This document shows, piece by piece, positions 1 to 9,400 of a stretch of DNA of 64,000 bases (the first letter of the stretch is position 1; each line of letters begins with the position of its first letter). Below the pieces are notes generated by a model. It was not told the origin of the DNA and did no database searches. It saw only the letters and a list, made by a program, of their open reading frames with translations. Source of the DNA: Streptomyces sp. NBC_01314. GTDB lineage: Bacteria > Actinomycetota > Actinomycetes > Streptomycetales > Streptomycetaceae. Both the position numbers and the translations under genes were made by a program. The stretch covers positions 5,766,001-5,830,000 of the forward strand of contig NZ_CP108394.1 of NCBI RefSeq assembly GCF_041435215.1. The letters are read 5' to 3'.

Positions 1-1730
1 GACCGGCGCAGACCCGTTCGGCCCGGATCGGCGTTCCGTATCCGCTTCTCACGCGTGCTCGCCACCGCCGCCTGCTGCCGGGCGAGCTGAGCGGCCCGCT
101 CGGAGCCCTCGCCGGTGACCTTCTCCGAACCACCGCCCGCGCCCCGCGCGGAGCCACCGGTGGCGTGCGCGGCCGCCGGCTCCTTCTCCACCGCGGTTTC
201 AGCATCCACCGCGGCTTCCGCCTTCGCCGGGGTTTCCGTTTCCACCGCGGCCGGTGCCTCCGCCAGTTGAGCGGTCCACCGGCGGGAGATCCATGCGATG
301 CCGACGAGTACGGCGACCAGGCCGACCTTCACCAGGAGCAGCTGCCCGTACGAGGTGCCGGTCAGCGCGGACCAGGTGCCGACCTGGCGCCACGACTGGT
401 AGATCCCGGTCGCGGTCAGTACGAGCACGCTGCCGAACGCGACCCGCGAGAACCGTCGTACGGCCTCGGTCTCGATCTGCGCGTCCACGGGCGCCCGGAA
501 CAGTGCCACGAGCAGGGTCGCCAGGCCGCCCAGCCAGGCGGCGACCGCCAGCAGGTGCAGGATGTCGAGGGGCATCGAGATGCCCGTCTGGATGCCGGTC
601 GAGGCGTGCTCGGCCATCGCCCAGCTCGCGGCGAGACCGGCGGAGACCACGCCCCCGCCGATGGCCAGCCCGAAGGTGAGGTCCCGCCGCAGGGACTCGT
701 CGTCGGCCTCCTCGGCCTCCTCGGCCTCCTCGGCCTCCTCGGCCTCCTCGGCCTCCTCGGCCTCCTCGGCCTCCTCGGCCTCCTCGGCTTCGGAGTCCGC
801 TGCCGGGTTCTCTACGGAGTCCGCTTCCGAGTCGCTCTCGGTGTCCCCGGAAGGGCGCGTACGACCCTGAGAACCCTCTTCGGCTTCAGCGGCCCCATCG
901 GCACCCTCGCCGATCGCCCCGCCGACCTTCTCGGACTCCCCGTCGTCCTCGACCTCCTCGTCCCGTCGCGCGTACGCCCCGAAGAGCACCGCGACGAACA
1001 GTGCCGCCGCGGCGAGCAGCAGCAGGCGGGAGACGAGGGCGGCGCCCGTCTTCGTCTGGAGGACCTGGCCCAGGAGGTCGAGGTCGAAGACGTCACCGAG
1101 CTTGCCGGAGCCGGTGTAGGAGCCGCGCAGGAGCAGCATCGCGAGCGTGGCGGTGGTCAGTGTGAGCCAGCCGGAGACCACCAGCCGCTGCACCGGCCGT
1201 ACCCCGGCACCGCGCTGCCAGCAGGCCAGCACGAAGGCCGCGCCGCCGACCAGCAGGATGAAACCGGCGTACGACAGGTAGCGCGCGAACCCGTAGAGCC
1301 CGCCGACGATCCCGCCGCCGACCTCCTGCTCGGGTACCGCGACGGTCGTTTTGGAGGGCGCCCCCACGGAGAAGACGAAGGCGCCGGAGACAGGGTGGCT
1401 GTCCGCCGACACGACCTGGTAGGTGACGGTGAACGTGCCGTCGGGCAGGCCCGAGTGCAGCTCGACCGCATAGCTGTTGCCGCCCAGGTCGGTGACCTCG
1501 CCGGTGTCGGCCTTCTTGCCCTTGGGGTCGTACACGCGCACCGCGCCGTCGGACATCGCGACCTTCTCGGAGAAGGTGAGCGACACCTGGCCCGGTGCCT
1601 CCTGGACCACCGACCCCTGCTGAGGGTCGCTGCCCGTCAGCGCGGCGTGCGCGGAGACGGGCACGGCACCGGCGAGCAGTGCTCCGAGGGTGGCGAACAA
1701 CAGCAACAGCAACGGCCTCAACCGGCTCAA
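1..1730 (-). CDS. CopC-CopD fusion copper transport protein (3' end outside window)
   Basis: Copper-binding periplasmic CopC domain fused to a multi-pass CopD membrane domain, as in YcnJ/PcoCD-type proteins that move copper across the membrane. The sequence shows a signal peptide of about 27 residues ending in VSA, after which the mature chain begins with His (HAALTGSDP), the usual CopC copper ligand. A second CopC signature is SADSHPVSG. Hydrophobic helices follow, then a long acidic insert made mostly of Glu-Glu-Ala repeats, then the remaining CopD helices and a charged tail. The start chosen is TTG at 1730, because a GGAGG lies 8 nt upstream and directly follows the stop of the PCu(A)C gene. 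The gene runs off the left edge, so the C-terminus is missing. It is the last visible gene of a copper cluster. Copper handling is strongly implied by family and context; direction of transport is not. Confidence 0.9.
   Translation of the reverse strand, partial: MSRLRPLLLLLFATLGALLAGAVPVSAHAALTGSDPQQGSVVQEAPGQVSLTFSEKVAMSDGAVRVYDPKGKKADTGEVTDLGGNSYAVELHSGLPDGTFTVTYQVVSADSHPVSGAFVFSVGAPSKTTVAVPEQEVGGGIVGGLYGFARYLSYAGFILLVGGAAFVLACWQRGAGVRPVQRLVVSGWLTLTTATLAMLLLRGSYTGSGKLGDVFDLDLLGQVLQTKTGAALVSRLLLLAAAALFVAVLFGAYARRDEEVEDDGESEKVGGAIGEGADGAAEAEEGSQGRTRPSGDTESDSEADSVENPAADSEAEEAEEAEEAEEAEEAEEAEEAEEAEEADDESLRRDLTFGLAIGGGVVSAGLAASWAMAEHASTGIQTGISMPLDILHLLAVAAWLGGLATLLVALFRAPVDAQIETEAVRRFSRVAFGSVLVLTATGIYQSWRQVGTWSALTGTSYGQLLLVKVGLVAVLVGIAWISRRWTAQLAEAPAAVETETPAKAEAAVDAETAVEKEPAAAHATGGSARGAGGGSEKVTGEGSERAAQLARQQAAVASTREKRIRNADPGRTGLRR
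703..789. repeat. 9-bp tandem repeat encoding (EEA)n inside the CopD part
   Basis: About ten consecutive copies of a 9-bp unit (ggcctcctc on the plus strand) encode Glu-Glu-Ala repeats in the cytosolic or periplasmic loop of the CopC-CopD protein. The copies are nearly perfect, so length variation by slippage is likely. The unit is a multiple of three, so changes stay in frame. Confidence 0.85.
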
Positions 1731-1744
1731 CGGTGCTACCTCCC

Positions 1745-2224
1745 TCAGTGCCCGCTGGTCGGCTGGTACGTCGCCGACTTCACTGGCATCTCGACCGTGA
1801 TGGCCTCGGACTTGGTGAAGTTCAACCGCAGGGACACCGTCTCGCCTTCCTTCGGCTTGCGCTTCAGGTTCTCGAACATCAGGTGGTTTCCGCCGCTCTT
1901 GAGCACGAGTTCGCCGTTGGCGGGGACCTTCAGGCCCGTGACCCCCTGCATCGACTGCCCGGTCGTCTCATGGACGGTGACGTCCCGGGCGACGTCGCTG
2001 GTGACGGAGGTCAGCTCGTCCGCCGTACCGCCCTCGTTCTCGATGACGAGGAAACCGGCGGCCAGGGAGTCCGTGACGGGCTGCGGCATGTATGCCGACT
2101 TCACGGACAGTTTCGCGGCGGAGGCGGAGGCGGAGGCGGAAGAAGAGGAGTCGGAGGACCCGCACCCGGCCAGGACGAGCGTGGCGGTGGAGACCAGGAC
2201 GGGACCGGCGAGTCGATGCCTCAC
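1745..2224 (-). CDS. PCu(A)C-type copper chaperone lipoprotein (DUF461)
   Basis: Periplasmic copper chaperone of the PCu(A)C family, which binds Cu(I) and hands it to cytochrome oxidase or other cuproproteins. The 159-residue product has a lipoprotein signal with lipobox LAGC, a Ser/Ala-rich linker, and a single beta domain. Metal-binding His and Met residues are seen in VTVHETTGQSM and in NHLMFENL, the H-M/M-H-M pattern of the family. The start is GTG at 2224; it overlaps the TGA of the upstream SCO1-like gene, so the two are translationally coupled. An earlier in-frame extension into the SCO1 gene is possible but runs through another gene. Neighbours (SCO1, CopC-CopD, YcnI) make a copper role very likely. 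Confidence 0.9.
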   Translation of the reverse strand: MRHRLAGPVLVSTATLVLAGCGSSDSSSSASASASAAKLSVKSAYMPQPVTDSLAAGFLVIENEGGTADELTSVTSDVARDVTVHETTGQSMQGVTGLKVPANGELVLKSGGNHLMFENLKRKPKEGETVSLRLNFTKSEAITVEMPVKSATYQPTSGH

Positions 2225-2898
2225 GGGTTCTCGCCCTTGAGCAGCTTCGGCAGGTCCTTCTCGTAGTCCTGCACGGTGGCGCCCTCGCCGTACAGCACAT
2301 AGCCCCCGTCGGTCTTCGGCGAGAACGCGATGACCTGGGTGCCGTGCTCGGAGATGGTCTTGCCGTTCTTGTCCTTGGTCGGCGGGCTGATGGAGATGCC
2401 GACGGTACGGGCGCCGGCCTGGATCTCGTCGAAGTCGCCGGTCAGGCCGACGATCTCGGCGTCGATGCCCTTGAGCCACTTGCCGAGCTCCGCCGGGGTG
2501 TCCCGCTCGGGGTCGGTGGTGACGAAGACGAGCCGGAGGTTCGCCAGTTCCGACTTGGACACCTTCTTCGCCACCTCCTTCTTCGCGACCGCGAGGTTGT
2601 TCATGGTCAGCGGGCAGACGTCGGGGCAGTTGGTGTAGCCGAAGTAGATCAGCGTCGGCTTGCCCTCGGTCTCCTTGCGGAGGTCGTACGACTTGCCGTT
2701 CGTGTCGGTGAGGACCAGGTCCGGCTTGGTGAACGGCTGGTCGAGGACCGTGGCGGCCTTCCGCGGGCCGGTGCCGGAGACCTCGGCGACCGATGTCGTC
2801 GAGGCGTCGCCCGTGCCGCAGGCCGAGAGGGTGAGGACGGCCGCGACCAGCAGGGCGCCGGCCGCGAACGTCTTCTTCTTCGTCGTGTTCGTGCGCAT
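2221..2898 (-). CDS. SCO1/SenC family copper chaperone lipoprotein
   Basis: Thioredoxin-fold SCO protein that delivers copper to the CuA centre of cytochrome c oxidase or acts as a thiol-disulfide partner. The 225-residue protein starts MRTNTTKKK, has a lipoprotein signal with lipobox LSAC, and contains the CPDVC motif whose two cysteines bind copper. The expected downstream His is not resolved with certainty by eye. The length is normal for actinobacterial SCO proteins. The start ATG at 2898 gives the positively charged signal-peptide N-terminus. The stop overlaps the start of the PCu(A)C gene by four bases. A gap of about 140 bp separates it from ycnI upstream. Confidence 0.92.
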   Translation of the reverse strand: MRTNTTKKKTFAAGALLVAAVLTLSACGTGDASTTSVAEVSGTGPRKAATVLDQPFTKPDLVLTDTNGKSYDLRKETEGKPTLIYFGYTNCPDVCPLTMNNLAVAKKEVAKKVSKSELANLRLVFVTTDPERDTPAELGKWLKGIDAEIVGLTGDFDEIQAGARTVGISISPPTKDKNGKTISEHGTQVIAFSPKTDGGYVLYGEGATVQDYEKDLPKLLKGENP

Positions 2899-3036
2899 AG
2901 AGAAATGTCCCAGTTGTTCGAGCCCCGGCGCGCACGGGGGCGTACGCCGTCGCGGACAGCCTGTGTACGGAGTTCGGTACGGAGTTCGTACGGGCCGCGT
3001 GCGCGCCGAGGGGGAAGGGGCCGAGAAGCCGGAGGC

Positions 3037-3783
3037 TCAGGCGTTCGTGCGCCGACGGCCGGCCAGGACGCCGTACGCCACGCCGGCGGCGCCGACGACG
3101 ATGCCCACGATGCCGAGGAGGCGGGCGGTGGTGTCGCTGGTGTCGGTGGGCGCGGCGGCGGTCTCCTTCGACGCGGCCTCGGCGTTCTTGGCGTCCTTCG
3201 ACTCGTCGGAGGCGGTGGAGGCGCCGGACGAGCCGTGGTGGTCCTCGGACGCGGCCGACAGCGCGAGCACGGGTGCCGGGTTCTCAGGCTCCTCCTCGCC
3301 GTCCTTCGGCACCTCGATCCAGCGGACGACCTCCTTGTTGGAGTACGTCTGGATGGCCTTGAAGACCAGTTCGTCGGTGTTCTCGGGTAGCTGGCCCATG
3401 GAGACCGGGAACTTCTGGAAGAAGCCCGCCGCGATGCCGTCGCCGGTGGCGGTCCAGGTGATCTTGGAGATGGCCTCGTCGATCTGCTCGCCGTGCAGCT
3501 CGACCGGCTTGTCGAGCTTGGCCTTGGTGACCTTGATCTTCCAGCCGGGGATGGCCTCCGGCTGCGCCGAGGCGAGCGGGTGGTCGGTCGGGAAGTTGAC
3601 CTCGAGCTTGGTGGTCGTGGCGTCGTCGCGCTCGTTGGGGACCTTGAAGTTGACGGTCGCGTACCCGCCCTTGGCCGCCGTGCCCTCCGCCGCGACGCTG
3701 ACGTGCGCGAACGCGGGGCCGGACAGGAGGAGGACGGCCGAACCGGCAAGGGCGCCGACGGCGGCGATACGAGAAGCCTTCAT
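3037..3783 (-). CDS. YcnI family copper-associated membrane-anchored protein (DUF1775)
   Basis: YcnI-like protein, in other bacteria encoded beside YcnJ and implicated in copper homeostasis; the mature N-terminal His is the copper-binding residue in that family. Here a signal peptide (residues about 1-25, ending GPAFA) is followed at once by HVSVAAEG, so the mature chain begins with His. A beta-rich DUF1775 domain follows, then an Ala/Ser/Thr/Glu-rich spacer, a C-terminal transmembrane helix (LLGIVGIVVGAAGVAYGVLA) and a short RRRTNA tail. The start is ATG at 3783, giving MKASRIAAVG; 248 residues. It is the first clear copper-module gene in the transcription direction, though the membrane protein upstream may belong to the same unit. 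Confidence 0.9.
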   Translation of the reverse strand: MKASRIAAVGALAGSAVLLLSGPAFAHVSVAAEGTAAKGGYATVNFKVPNERDDATTTKLEVNFPTDHPLASAQPEAIPGWKIKVTKAKLDKPVELHGEQIDEAISKITWTATGDGIAAGFFQKFPVSMGQLPENTDELVFKAIQTYSNKEVVRWIEVPKDGEEEPENPAPVLALSAASEDHHGSSGASTASDESKDAKNAEAASKETAAAPTDTSDTTARLLGIVGIVVGAAGVAYGVLAGRRRTNA

Positions 3784-3874
3784 GACTGGTGACACTCCAC
3801 AGTGGATGAGGGAGAAGAGCGGAAGAGGGGCGGCGCGCGCCGCGAGCCGACGGCCGGGCCGAGGGCCCGATCCC

Positions 3875-3938
3875 GAGGCCTGGGGCCGGGGCTGGGGCCC
3901 GAGGCCGAGGCCTGGGGCCGGGGCTGGGGCCCGAGGCC
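3875..3938. repeat. Two tandem copies of a 32-bp GC-rich unit
   Basis: Two direct copies of a 32-bp unit beginning gaggcctggggccggggc lie in the gap between the membrane-protein gene and ycnI, starting at 3875 and 3907. Nothing else is recognisable in the 256-bp gap 3784-4039 beyond the presumed ycnI upstream region. Confidence 0.7.
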
Positions 3939-4039
3939 GAAGGCCGGGAGCTCGAAGCCGGGAGCGGAAACTGATGCGCGCGTGTCTCGACGCCCTACGA
4001 CGGACTCCTCTCCCAGGTGCGGAGTGAGCGGGCGTCGTG

Positions 4040-4864
4040 TCAGGCGGCGAGGGCGAAGGCGGGCGCCGCCCTCGGCGGGCCGCGCCGGACGAGTGTGTGC
4101 TGGAGGGCGGTCGTCCGCGGGGGCGCGGGCGCCGCGTAGCCGGCGCGCGGGGCACTCGAAACGGCCTCCGGCGCACTCGGGAGGCCGGACCGCAGGACCC
4201 TCGCCAGCGCGAGTGCCCCACGCAGGGGCCGTACGGGCGGCTTCAGGGCCGACAGTCGTGCCAGGCGCAGTAGCGCCAGGTCGCCGTGACGGAGCATCCA
4301 CCCGGCGGCGACGGCCGCGAGTACATGGCCGAGCAGCATGGGCAGGGACGGCAGGAGAGCGGCTGAGGAGCCCGGCGCGGTCGTCATGGCGTCCGCCGGG
4401 TCGTGCGCGGCGTGGGTGCCGCCGACACCGGCATCGATGAGGATCCGCTGGGCCTGCGCGGGGCTCAGGGCCGCCGCGGTCGTGCCGCACACGAAGCGGG
4501 CGGCGCGCTCGATGAGCACCGCGTCCATGGCGTCCATGGCGTCTGTGGTCCGCGACGCGGCCGTCGGCCCGTGCTGGCCCAGCCCGAACAGAATGTGCAG
4601 CAAGGTCTGGCCCACCGCCAGCGTCGCCGCGATGCCCGGCAGCGAGCGTTCCCGTCCGGCCAGGGCGGCCGCGACGGAGAAGACGCCGACGAACCCGATG
4701 CCCAGGCTCCACAGCGGGATCGCCGCGCATGCGGCGAGCGCGTGCCCGGCCCCGGCCAGCACGACGCAGACCGCGGCGAACACCGCGGCCCGCAGAATCC
4801 GGGGTTCACCTCCGGCGCGCGCCCGGCGCGGGGCGCCTGGCCGGTGTGGGTGGGGGGCAGTCAT
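4040..4864 (-). CDS. Multi-pass membrane protein of unknown function beside ycnI
   Basis: Not a family I can name. The 274-residue protein begins MTAPHPHRPG and has a cluster of hydrophobic helices: two near residues 25-75, one near 80-100 (LPGIAATLAVGQTLLHILFG), and one around 165-190 (LLPSLPMLLGHVLAAVAAGW), then an Arg/Pro/Ala-rich cytosolic-looking tail. His residues sit in membrane or loop positions, including QTLLHILFGLGQHG, LLGHV and MLRHGD, which could suit metal binding, but this is only suggestive. The start ATG at 4864 precedes the first helix. It points the same way as the copper genes and could be the first gene of that unit, with 256 bp before ycnI. Function in copper handling is inference from position. 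Confidence 0.75.
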   Translation of the reverse strand: MTAPHPHRPGAPRRARAGGEPRILRAAVFAAVCVVLAGAGHALAACAAIPLWSLGIGFVGVFSVAAALAGRERSLPGIAATLAVGQTLLHILFGLGQHGPTAASRTTDAMDAMDAVLIERAARFVCGTTAAALSPAQAQRILIDAGVGGTHAAHDPADAMTTAPGSSAALLPSLPMLLGHVLAAVAAGWMLRHGDLALLRLARLSALKPPVRPLRGALALARVLRSGLPSAPEAVSSAPRAGYAAPAPPRTTALQHTLVRRGPPRAAPAFALAA

Positions 4865-5054
4865 GGCGGGCTCATCATCGCACCGGGGCGCTCCGCTGGG
4901 TTCGGCGGGTTCATGCGGTGAGGTACGGGGAGACGGGGGCCGGTGTTCACGTGGGGGTTCGGGTGCGGTCGAGGGGTTGGGCGATCGGGGGTGGGGCGCG
5001 ATTGGGGGTGGGGTGCGCGGTTGGTTGGCGGGTGCGGGTCGTGTGTGGCTTGTC

Positions 5055-5074
5055 GCGCAGTTCCCCGCGCCCCT
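5055..5074. repeat. Dispersed element, copy A (gcgcrgttccccgcgcccct)
   Basis: A 20-bp sequence gcgcagttccccgcgcccct. Near-identical copies occur at 17022-17041 and 61887-61906 in this window, always just outside genes. I know this motif as a common intergenic sequence in Streptomyces genomes. Here it sits at the edge of the 52-bp tandem array and its last bases run into the first unit. Confidence 0.7.
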
Positions 5075-5278
5075 AAAAGACCACCGGCCCTCGTGGCGTT
5101 GCACGAGCACCGGCCCTCGCGTCCCTAAAGACCACCGGTCCCTCGTGGCGTTGCACGAGCACCGGCCCTCGCGTCCCTAAAGACCACCGGTCCCTCGTGG
5201 CGTTGCACGAGCACCGGCCCTCGCGTCCCTAAAGACCACCGGCCCCTCGCGGCCTTGCACGAGCGCGCCGGCCGTGCG
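5071..5278. repeat. 52-bp tandem repeat array, four units
   Basis: Four head-to-tail copies of a 52-bp unit start at 5071, 5123, 5175 and 5227, each beginning ccctaaagaccaccgg and containing gcacgagcaccggccctcgc. The middle units are almost identical and the outer ones slightly diverged. There are no unique spacers, so this is not a CRISPR array. The reverse strand is open through the array (reading repeats such as GARATPRGTGGL), but this is a by-product of a repeat without stop codons; no start signal or family supports a protein. Confidence 0.9.
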
Positions 5279-5889
5279 GCCCAGAGGTACCGACCCTGCG
5301 GCCTGGTACGGCCACCTGCCCTGCGGCCCGGAACAAGCGCCGGCCCTCGCGGCCTTGCACGAGCACCCGCCCCCGCAGACCGGAACGAGCACCGGCCCCG
5401 CAGCCCAGAGAGATGGCCGGCCCCGTGCCTCAAAAGGATCGCTGGCCCCTGTCGCCTCGAAGGGTGTCGGCCCTACGGGCTTACAGCCGGGAACGCCGGC
5501 CCTGCGGTCCTGAAAGGTGCTGCCTTTTCTGTGACGCTGAAAGTGCGGGAGTCGCCGCCGCAGTTCCTTGCGGCCTGAAGGACCCGCTGCTCCCCCGCGG
5601 CCGTGCGAGACGCGCTGTTGCCGATGTTCGTGAAGGGCGCGTGACGGTCCTTGCTCCCTCAAGCTTCCCCTCGAACTGCCCCCTCGATCGCGAAGTCTTC
5701 CGGGTCTCTGAAAGCTGTGTGCTTGAGTGTCGAAAGGGGTGGGTGATTCGGAAGGGTTCGGTCCGCATACACCGATTGTGCGGGGGGCGCATCCGCCGTA
5801 TGGGCGGAGAGAGGGCTTCCGGGCGATTGCGCACCGCTCTCGGCGGCAATACGTAACGGTATGTCGAGCCGCGGCCTGGAGGCTGGAGC
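5279..5889. other. Decayed repeat tract and upstream region of the kinase gene
   Basis: From 5279 to about 5560 the sequence continues as diverged half-units related to the 52-bp array (variants of ccggccctcgcggccttgcacgag roughly every 25-30 bp), fading with distance. From about 5600 to 5889 the composition is less GC-rich and should hold the promoter of the RsbW-like gene at 5890. I see no supported gene here. Confidence 0.6.
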
Positions 5890-6336
5890 ATGAGCATCTG
5901 GTGGTCACTCCATTTGCGGCGCGAGGCTGCGAGCGTGCCGCTCGCGCGCCGGCTGCTGATCGGCACGATGGAGACGGCGGGCGTCGACCCGGACGTCTCC
6001 TACGACCTCTCCGTCGCCCTCAGCGAGGCCTGTGCCAACGCTGTCGAGCACGGCGGTGGGCTCTCGGCCGGCGCCACCACCGAGGCGTACCGGGTCACGG
6101 CCTACCTCGACGGCGAGAAGTGCCGTATCGAGGTCGCCGACTCGGGCCCCGGCTTCCCGCACCGTCATCCGGTCCGCCCGGCTCACACCGATGCCGAGAG
6201 CGGGCGCGGCCTCTGTCTCATCCGCGAACTCGCCGACCACGTTCACATCGGCAACAAACCGGACCACGGTGGCGCGATCGTCAGCTTCGACAAGATCCTG
6301 AAGTGGCGCGAGGACGCACCGCTGGTGGCGGTATAG
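5890..6336 (+). CDS. RsbW-like ATP-binding protein (anti-sigma factor kinase family)
   Basis: HATPase_c domain protein of the RsbW/SpoIIAB type, a family that phosphorylates anti-anti-sigma factors or binds sigma factors. The 148 residues form one domain: an N-box region in LSVALSEACANAVEHG (residues about 39-54), a G1 box VADSGPGFP, and a G2-like SGRGLCLIRELADHV. The start ATG at 5890 gives MSIWWSLHLRREA and follows a short purine stretch. It is monocistronic in appearance and converges with fxsT at 6425. Streptomyces genomes carry dozens of such small kinases, and the target cannot be told from sequence. Confidence 0.85.
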   Translation: MSIWWSLHLRREAASVPLARRLLIGTMETAGVDPDVSYDLSVALSEACANAVEHGGGLSAGATTEAYRVTAYLDGEKCRIEVADSGPGFPHRHPVRPAHTDAESGRGLCLIRELADHVHIGNKPDHGGAIVSFDKILKWREDAPLVAV

Positions 6337-6342
6337 CGCGCC

Positions 6343-6422
6343 CCTGCCCCTGGATCGGCCCTCTGCTCCTGGATCGGCCGCCTGCTCCTGGTTCCGGCCC
6401 CTCCTCCCGGATCCGGCCCCCG
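6343..6422. repeat. Degenerate ~20-bp direct repeats between convergent genes
   Basis: Three to four diverged copies of a unit like ctgctcctggatcggccgc fill the gap between the kinase gene and fxsT. I see no clean hairpin terminator. Confidence 0.6.
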
Positions 6423-6424
6423 CG

Positions 6425-9400
6425 TCAGATCTGGTGCGGCTCCAGATCCCGTCCGACGCGTCGCCAGGAACGGACCAGCGTGGTGACCGGGTGGGCTCTG
6501 CCCAGCAGTTGGGTCAGTCGGGTCACCGCCCTCTCCTGGAGCTGACCGGCCTCCTCACGACGGGTGTCCCGCAGAGTGATCGCCAGATTGCCCATGCCGA
6601 CCAGCACATCGGGGTGGTCCGCGCCGAACCGTCGCCGCAGTCCCTCCACGGCCCGGCGTTCCCAGTGCTCGGCCTGATCGTGCAGCCCGCGGTCCCCGTA
6701 GGCGTTGGCCAGGTTGAGACCGGCGGACAGGACGGACGGGTGGTCGTCCCCGAGGGTGGCGGCCAGACAGTCGCGGGCGTGGCGGCTCAGTTCCTCGGCC
6801 GTCTCCGTGTTGCCGAGGGCCCGGTGGTACATGGCGAGGTTGTTGAAGCAGTACATGGTGAACGGGTGTTCGGCGCCGAACGAGTCCCGGTAGCCGTCCA
6901 GCACCTCCTCGACCTGGCGGACCGCCCGTGCGGGACCGTCCTCGACATCCGTGGCGTAGTAGTCCGCGGCGAGGTTGAGCCCGCACGCCAGGACCTCGGG
7001 GATCGTGCTGCCGTAGCGGTCGTGGTAGCGGGCGTACGTCCTCCAGGTCTCCTCCGTGATCCGCAGCGCCTCGGCGGTACGGCCCGCCTTGCGCAGCGAG
7101 ACGGCGAGGCTCTTGTCGGCCTGGAGGACCTCGGGCACACCCGGGTTGAACACCTGCTCGAATCCCTCGCGCACCTCGCGCAGGAACTCGGCGGAGGTCC
7201 GGTAGTCGCCGAGATCGCGCAGATCGCGCGCGTGGAGCCCCTTGGTGGCGAGGGTGTACGGGTGTGTCGGGCCCAGCAGCGCGGTACGGCGGCGGACCGT
7301 GTCCTCGTCGAGCCGACGGGCGGCCTCGCTGTCACCGGCCAGCCGGAGGTCGATGGCGAGGTTGTTGGCGGCGGAGAGCGTACGCGGATGGTCCTCGCCG
7401 AAGACGTCCGCGAAGCCCTGGTGGATCCGCGTGTCCAGTTCCAGGGCCTCCTTGAAGCGACCCAGCGCCCGGTAGTCGGCGGCGACGCTGCCGGAGGCGA
7501 TGAGGATGCTCGGATGGTCCTCGCCGAACAGCCGGCGCCGGCCGTCCCGTGTGCTCTCGTCCATGGCGACCGCGGCCCGGTAGTCGCCCTGGGCTCGCAG
7601 CACGTTCGCCAGCTGGAAGCGCAGGTTGAGGATCTGCTCGTCGTCCCGGTCCCCGAACGCGTCCGTCCACAGCTCGTGCAGTTGGGTGGCCAGGGTCCGC
7701 GCGGCGTGCAGTTCGCCGCGCCTGGCCAGGTAGCGCACACGGTCCACCAGCAGCTGGCGCGGCTCATCCTTGGTGCACGAACGGATGTTCGATGGCGTGA
7801 GGTGCGGCCAGATCGCCTCCAGCCCGGGCCACTGCGCGGGATCGTCCACATCGCCCTCGCTGGGCCGCGCGGCGGCGAGGATGCCGTGCACTTCGTGCAT
7901 GGTCTCCAGATGCCGCTGGTCGTCCAGGCTGTCGCGCACCGCCGCCTGGACCAGGCGGTGCACCTGGATCGAGTTGTCGGCCGAGTCGACCTTGGCGAGC
8001 GCGAGGCGGTTCAGGGCCTGGGTGACGCGGCCGAGCATGTAGCGCGCCCGCAGGTCCCGGTCGTACGGGAGGAGCGCGTCGATCATCGCGTCGCTGCTGA
8101 TCAGGGACATCGAGATGGGCTCGGCGGCGAAGAAGGCGCACAGTTCGAGGAGCCGGGCGGCGGCCGGTGACTCCTCGCGCAGCCGGGCGATGGAGATGTT
8201 CCAGGTGGCGCCGACGGAGGACGGGTACTCGACTGCGTCCACGGCCTCCTGCACGGACAGCACCCGGGTGGACTGCTCCGTCAGCTGCTCGATGTACTCC
8301 TGCACCGGGGTGGCCGTCGTCTCCAGCCAGGCCGCCGCGACCTCCACGGCGAGCGGCAGGTCGCCCAGCGCGTCGGCGACCCGGTCCGCGTCGTTCTCGC
8401 GCAGTCCCGGCACCCGGCGGCACAGGTGCTCCACGCTCTCCTCGCGGGTGAAGACCTCCATCTCCAGCGACTGGACCGTGGTCGAGGCGGGCCGGGCCCG
8501 GGTGGTGGCCAGGATGTGGCCGTAGACCTGGTCGGGCAGGGACGCGGCGCGCTCCGGGAAGAGGTGCAACGCCTTGTCCAGGTCGGGGACGTTGTCGAAG
8601 ATCAGCAGCCAGCGCTCGCACGGGTCCCCGTGCCGGAGGGCCGCCATGGCCGCCTCCGCAGCCTCCGCGACGTCGTCGCCGACGGGCAGGTCCAGTTCCT
8701 GGGCGAGCGCGGCCACCTTCGGCAGGACCAGATCCGGTTGCTCGGCGTCGATCCACCACACCAGGTCGTAGTCCGCCTTGAACCGGTGCGCGTATTCGCG
8801 GGCCAGCTGCGACTTGCCCACCCCGCCCAGACCGTGCAGCACCTGCGGCAGCCGCTGTCCGGAGCGGCCGCTGACCAGGCGTTCGCGCAGCCGGTCCAGG
8901 ATCGGTGAGCGGCCGGTGAACCACGGGTAGCGGGGCTGGACGTTGGAGATCCGCGTACCGGTGTGGGGAAAGCGCGCGGCGACGCCGGGCGGCGCGGGCA
9001 GGATGTCCGGGTGGTCGAGGCCGGTCAGCAGCGTGGTGTACGCCCGCTCCTCGTCCAGCCGGGTCAGGTCGATGGCGCCCCGGCCGGAGTGCGGCAGGCT
9101 GAGCCGGACGTCGTCGACACGCACCGCCACCGGCCGGTTCCGGGGCTTGTGCCCACCGGCACGTACGGCGTCGTCCCAGGCCCGGCGGGCCCGCCGGGAG
9201 TTGAGGAAGGCGGGGGAGACCACGGCGAGCAGCCGTTCCGAGTCGTCGGCCGCGTCCTCGGCACCGGTCCCGGCCCGGTCGTCGTCCCTCTGCGTCCCGT
9301 CGACGTCCTGCGGCAGCTCCCGGACGTCCATGGGCGCCACTTCGAAGCCCGCGTCCCGCAGCACGGACTCCAGCCAGTCCACCCACATCCGGTCCTCGGA

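Noticed and set aside
165..2240. Long plus-strand frame opposite the copper genes
   Set aside because: Shadow of the CopC-CopD and PCu(A)C genes, which have signal peptides and metal-binding motifs in their own frame.
5071..5278. CRISPR array
   Set aside because: Units are contiguous 52-bp tandem copies without unique spacers, and no cas genes are present.
5125..5908. Minus-strand frames over the 52-bp repeats as repeat proteins
   Set aside because: They exist because the repeat lacks stops; no ribosome-binding site, no codon bias and no family.
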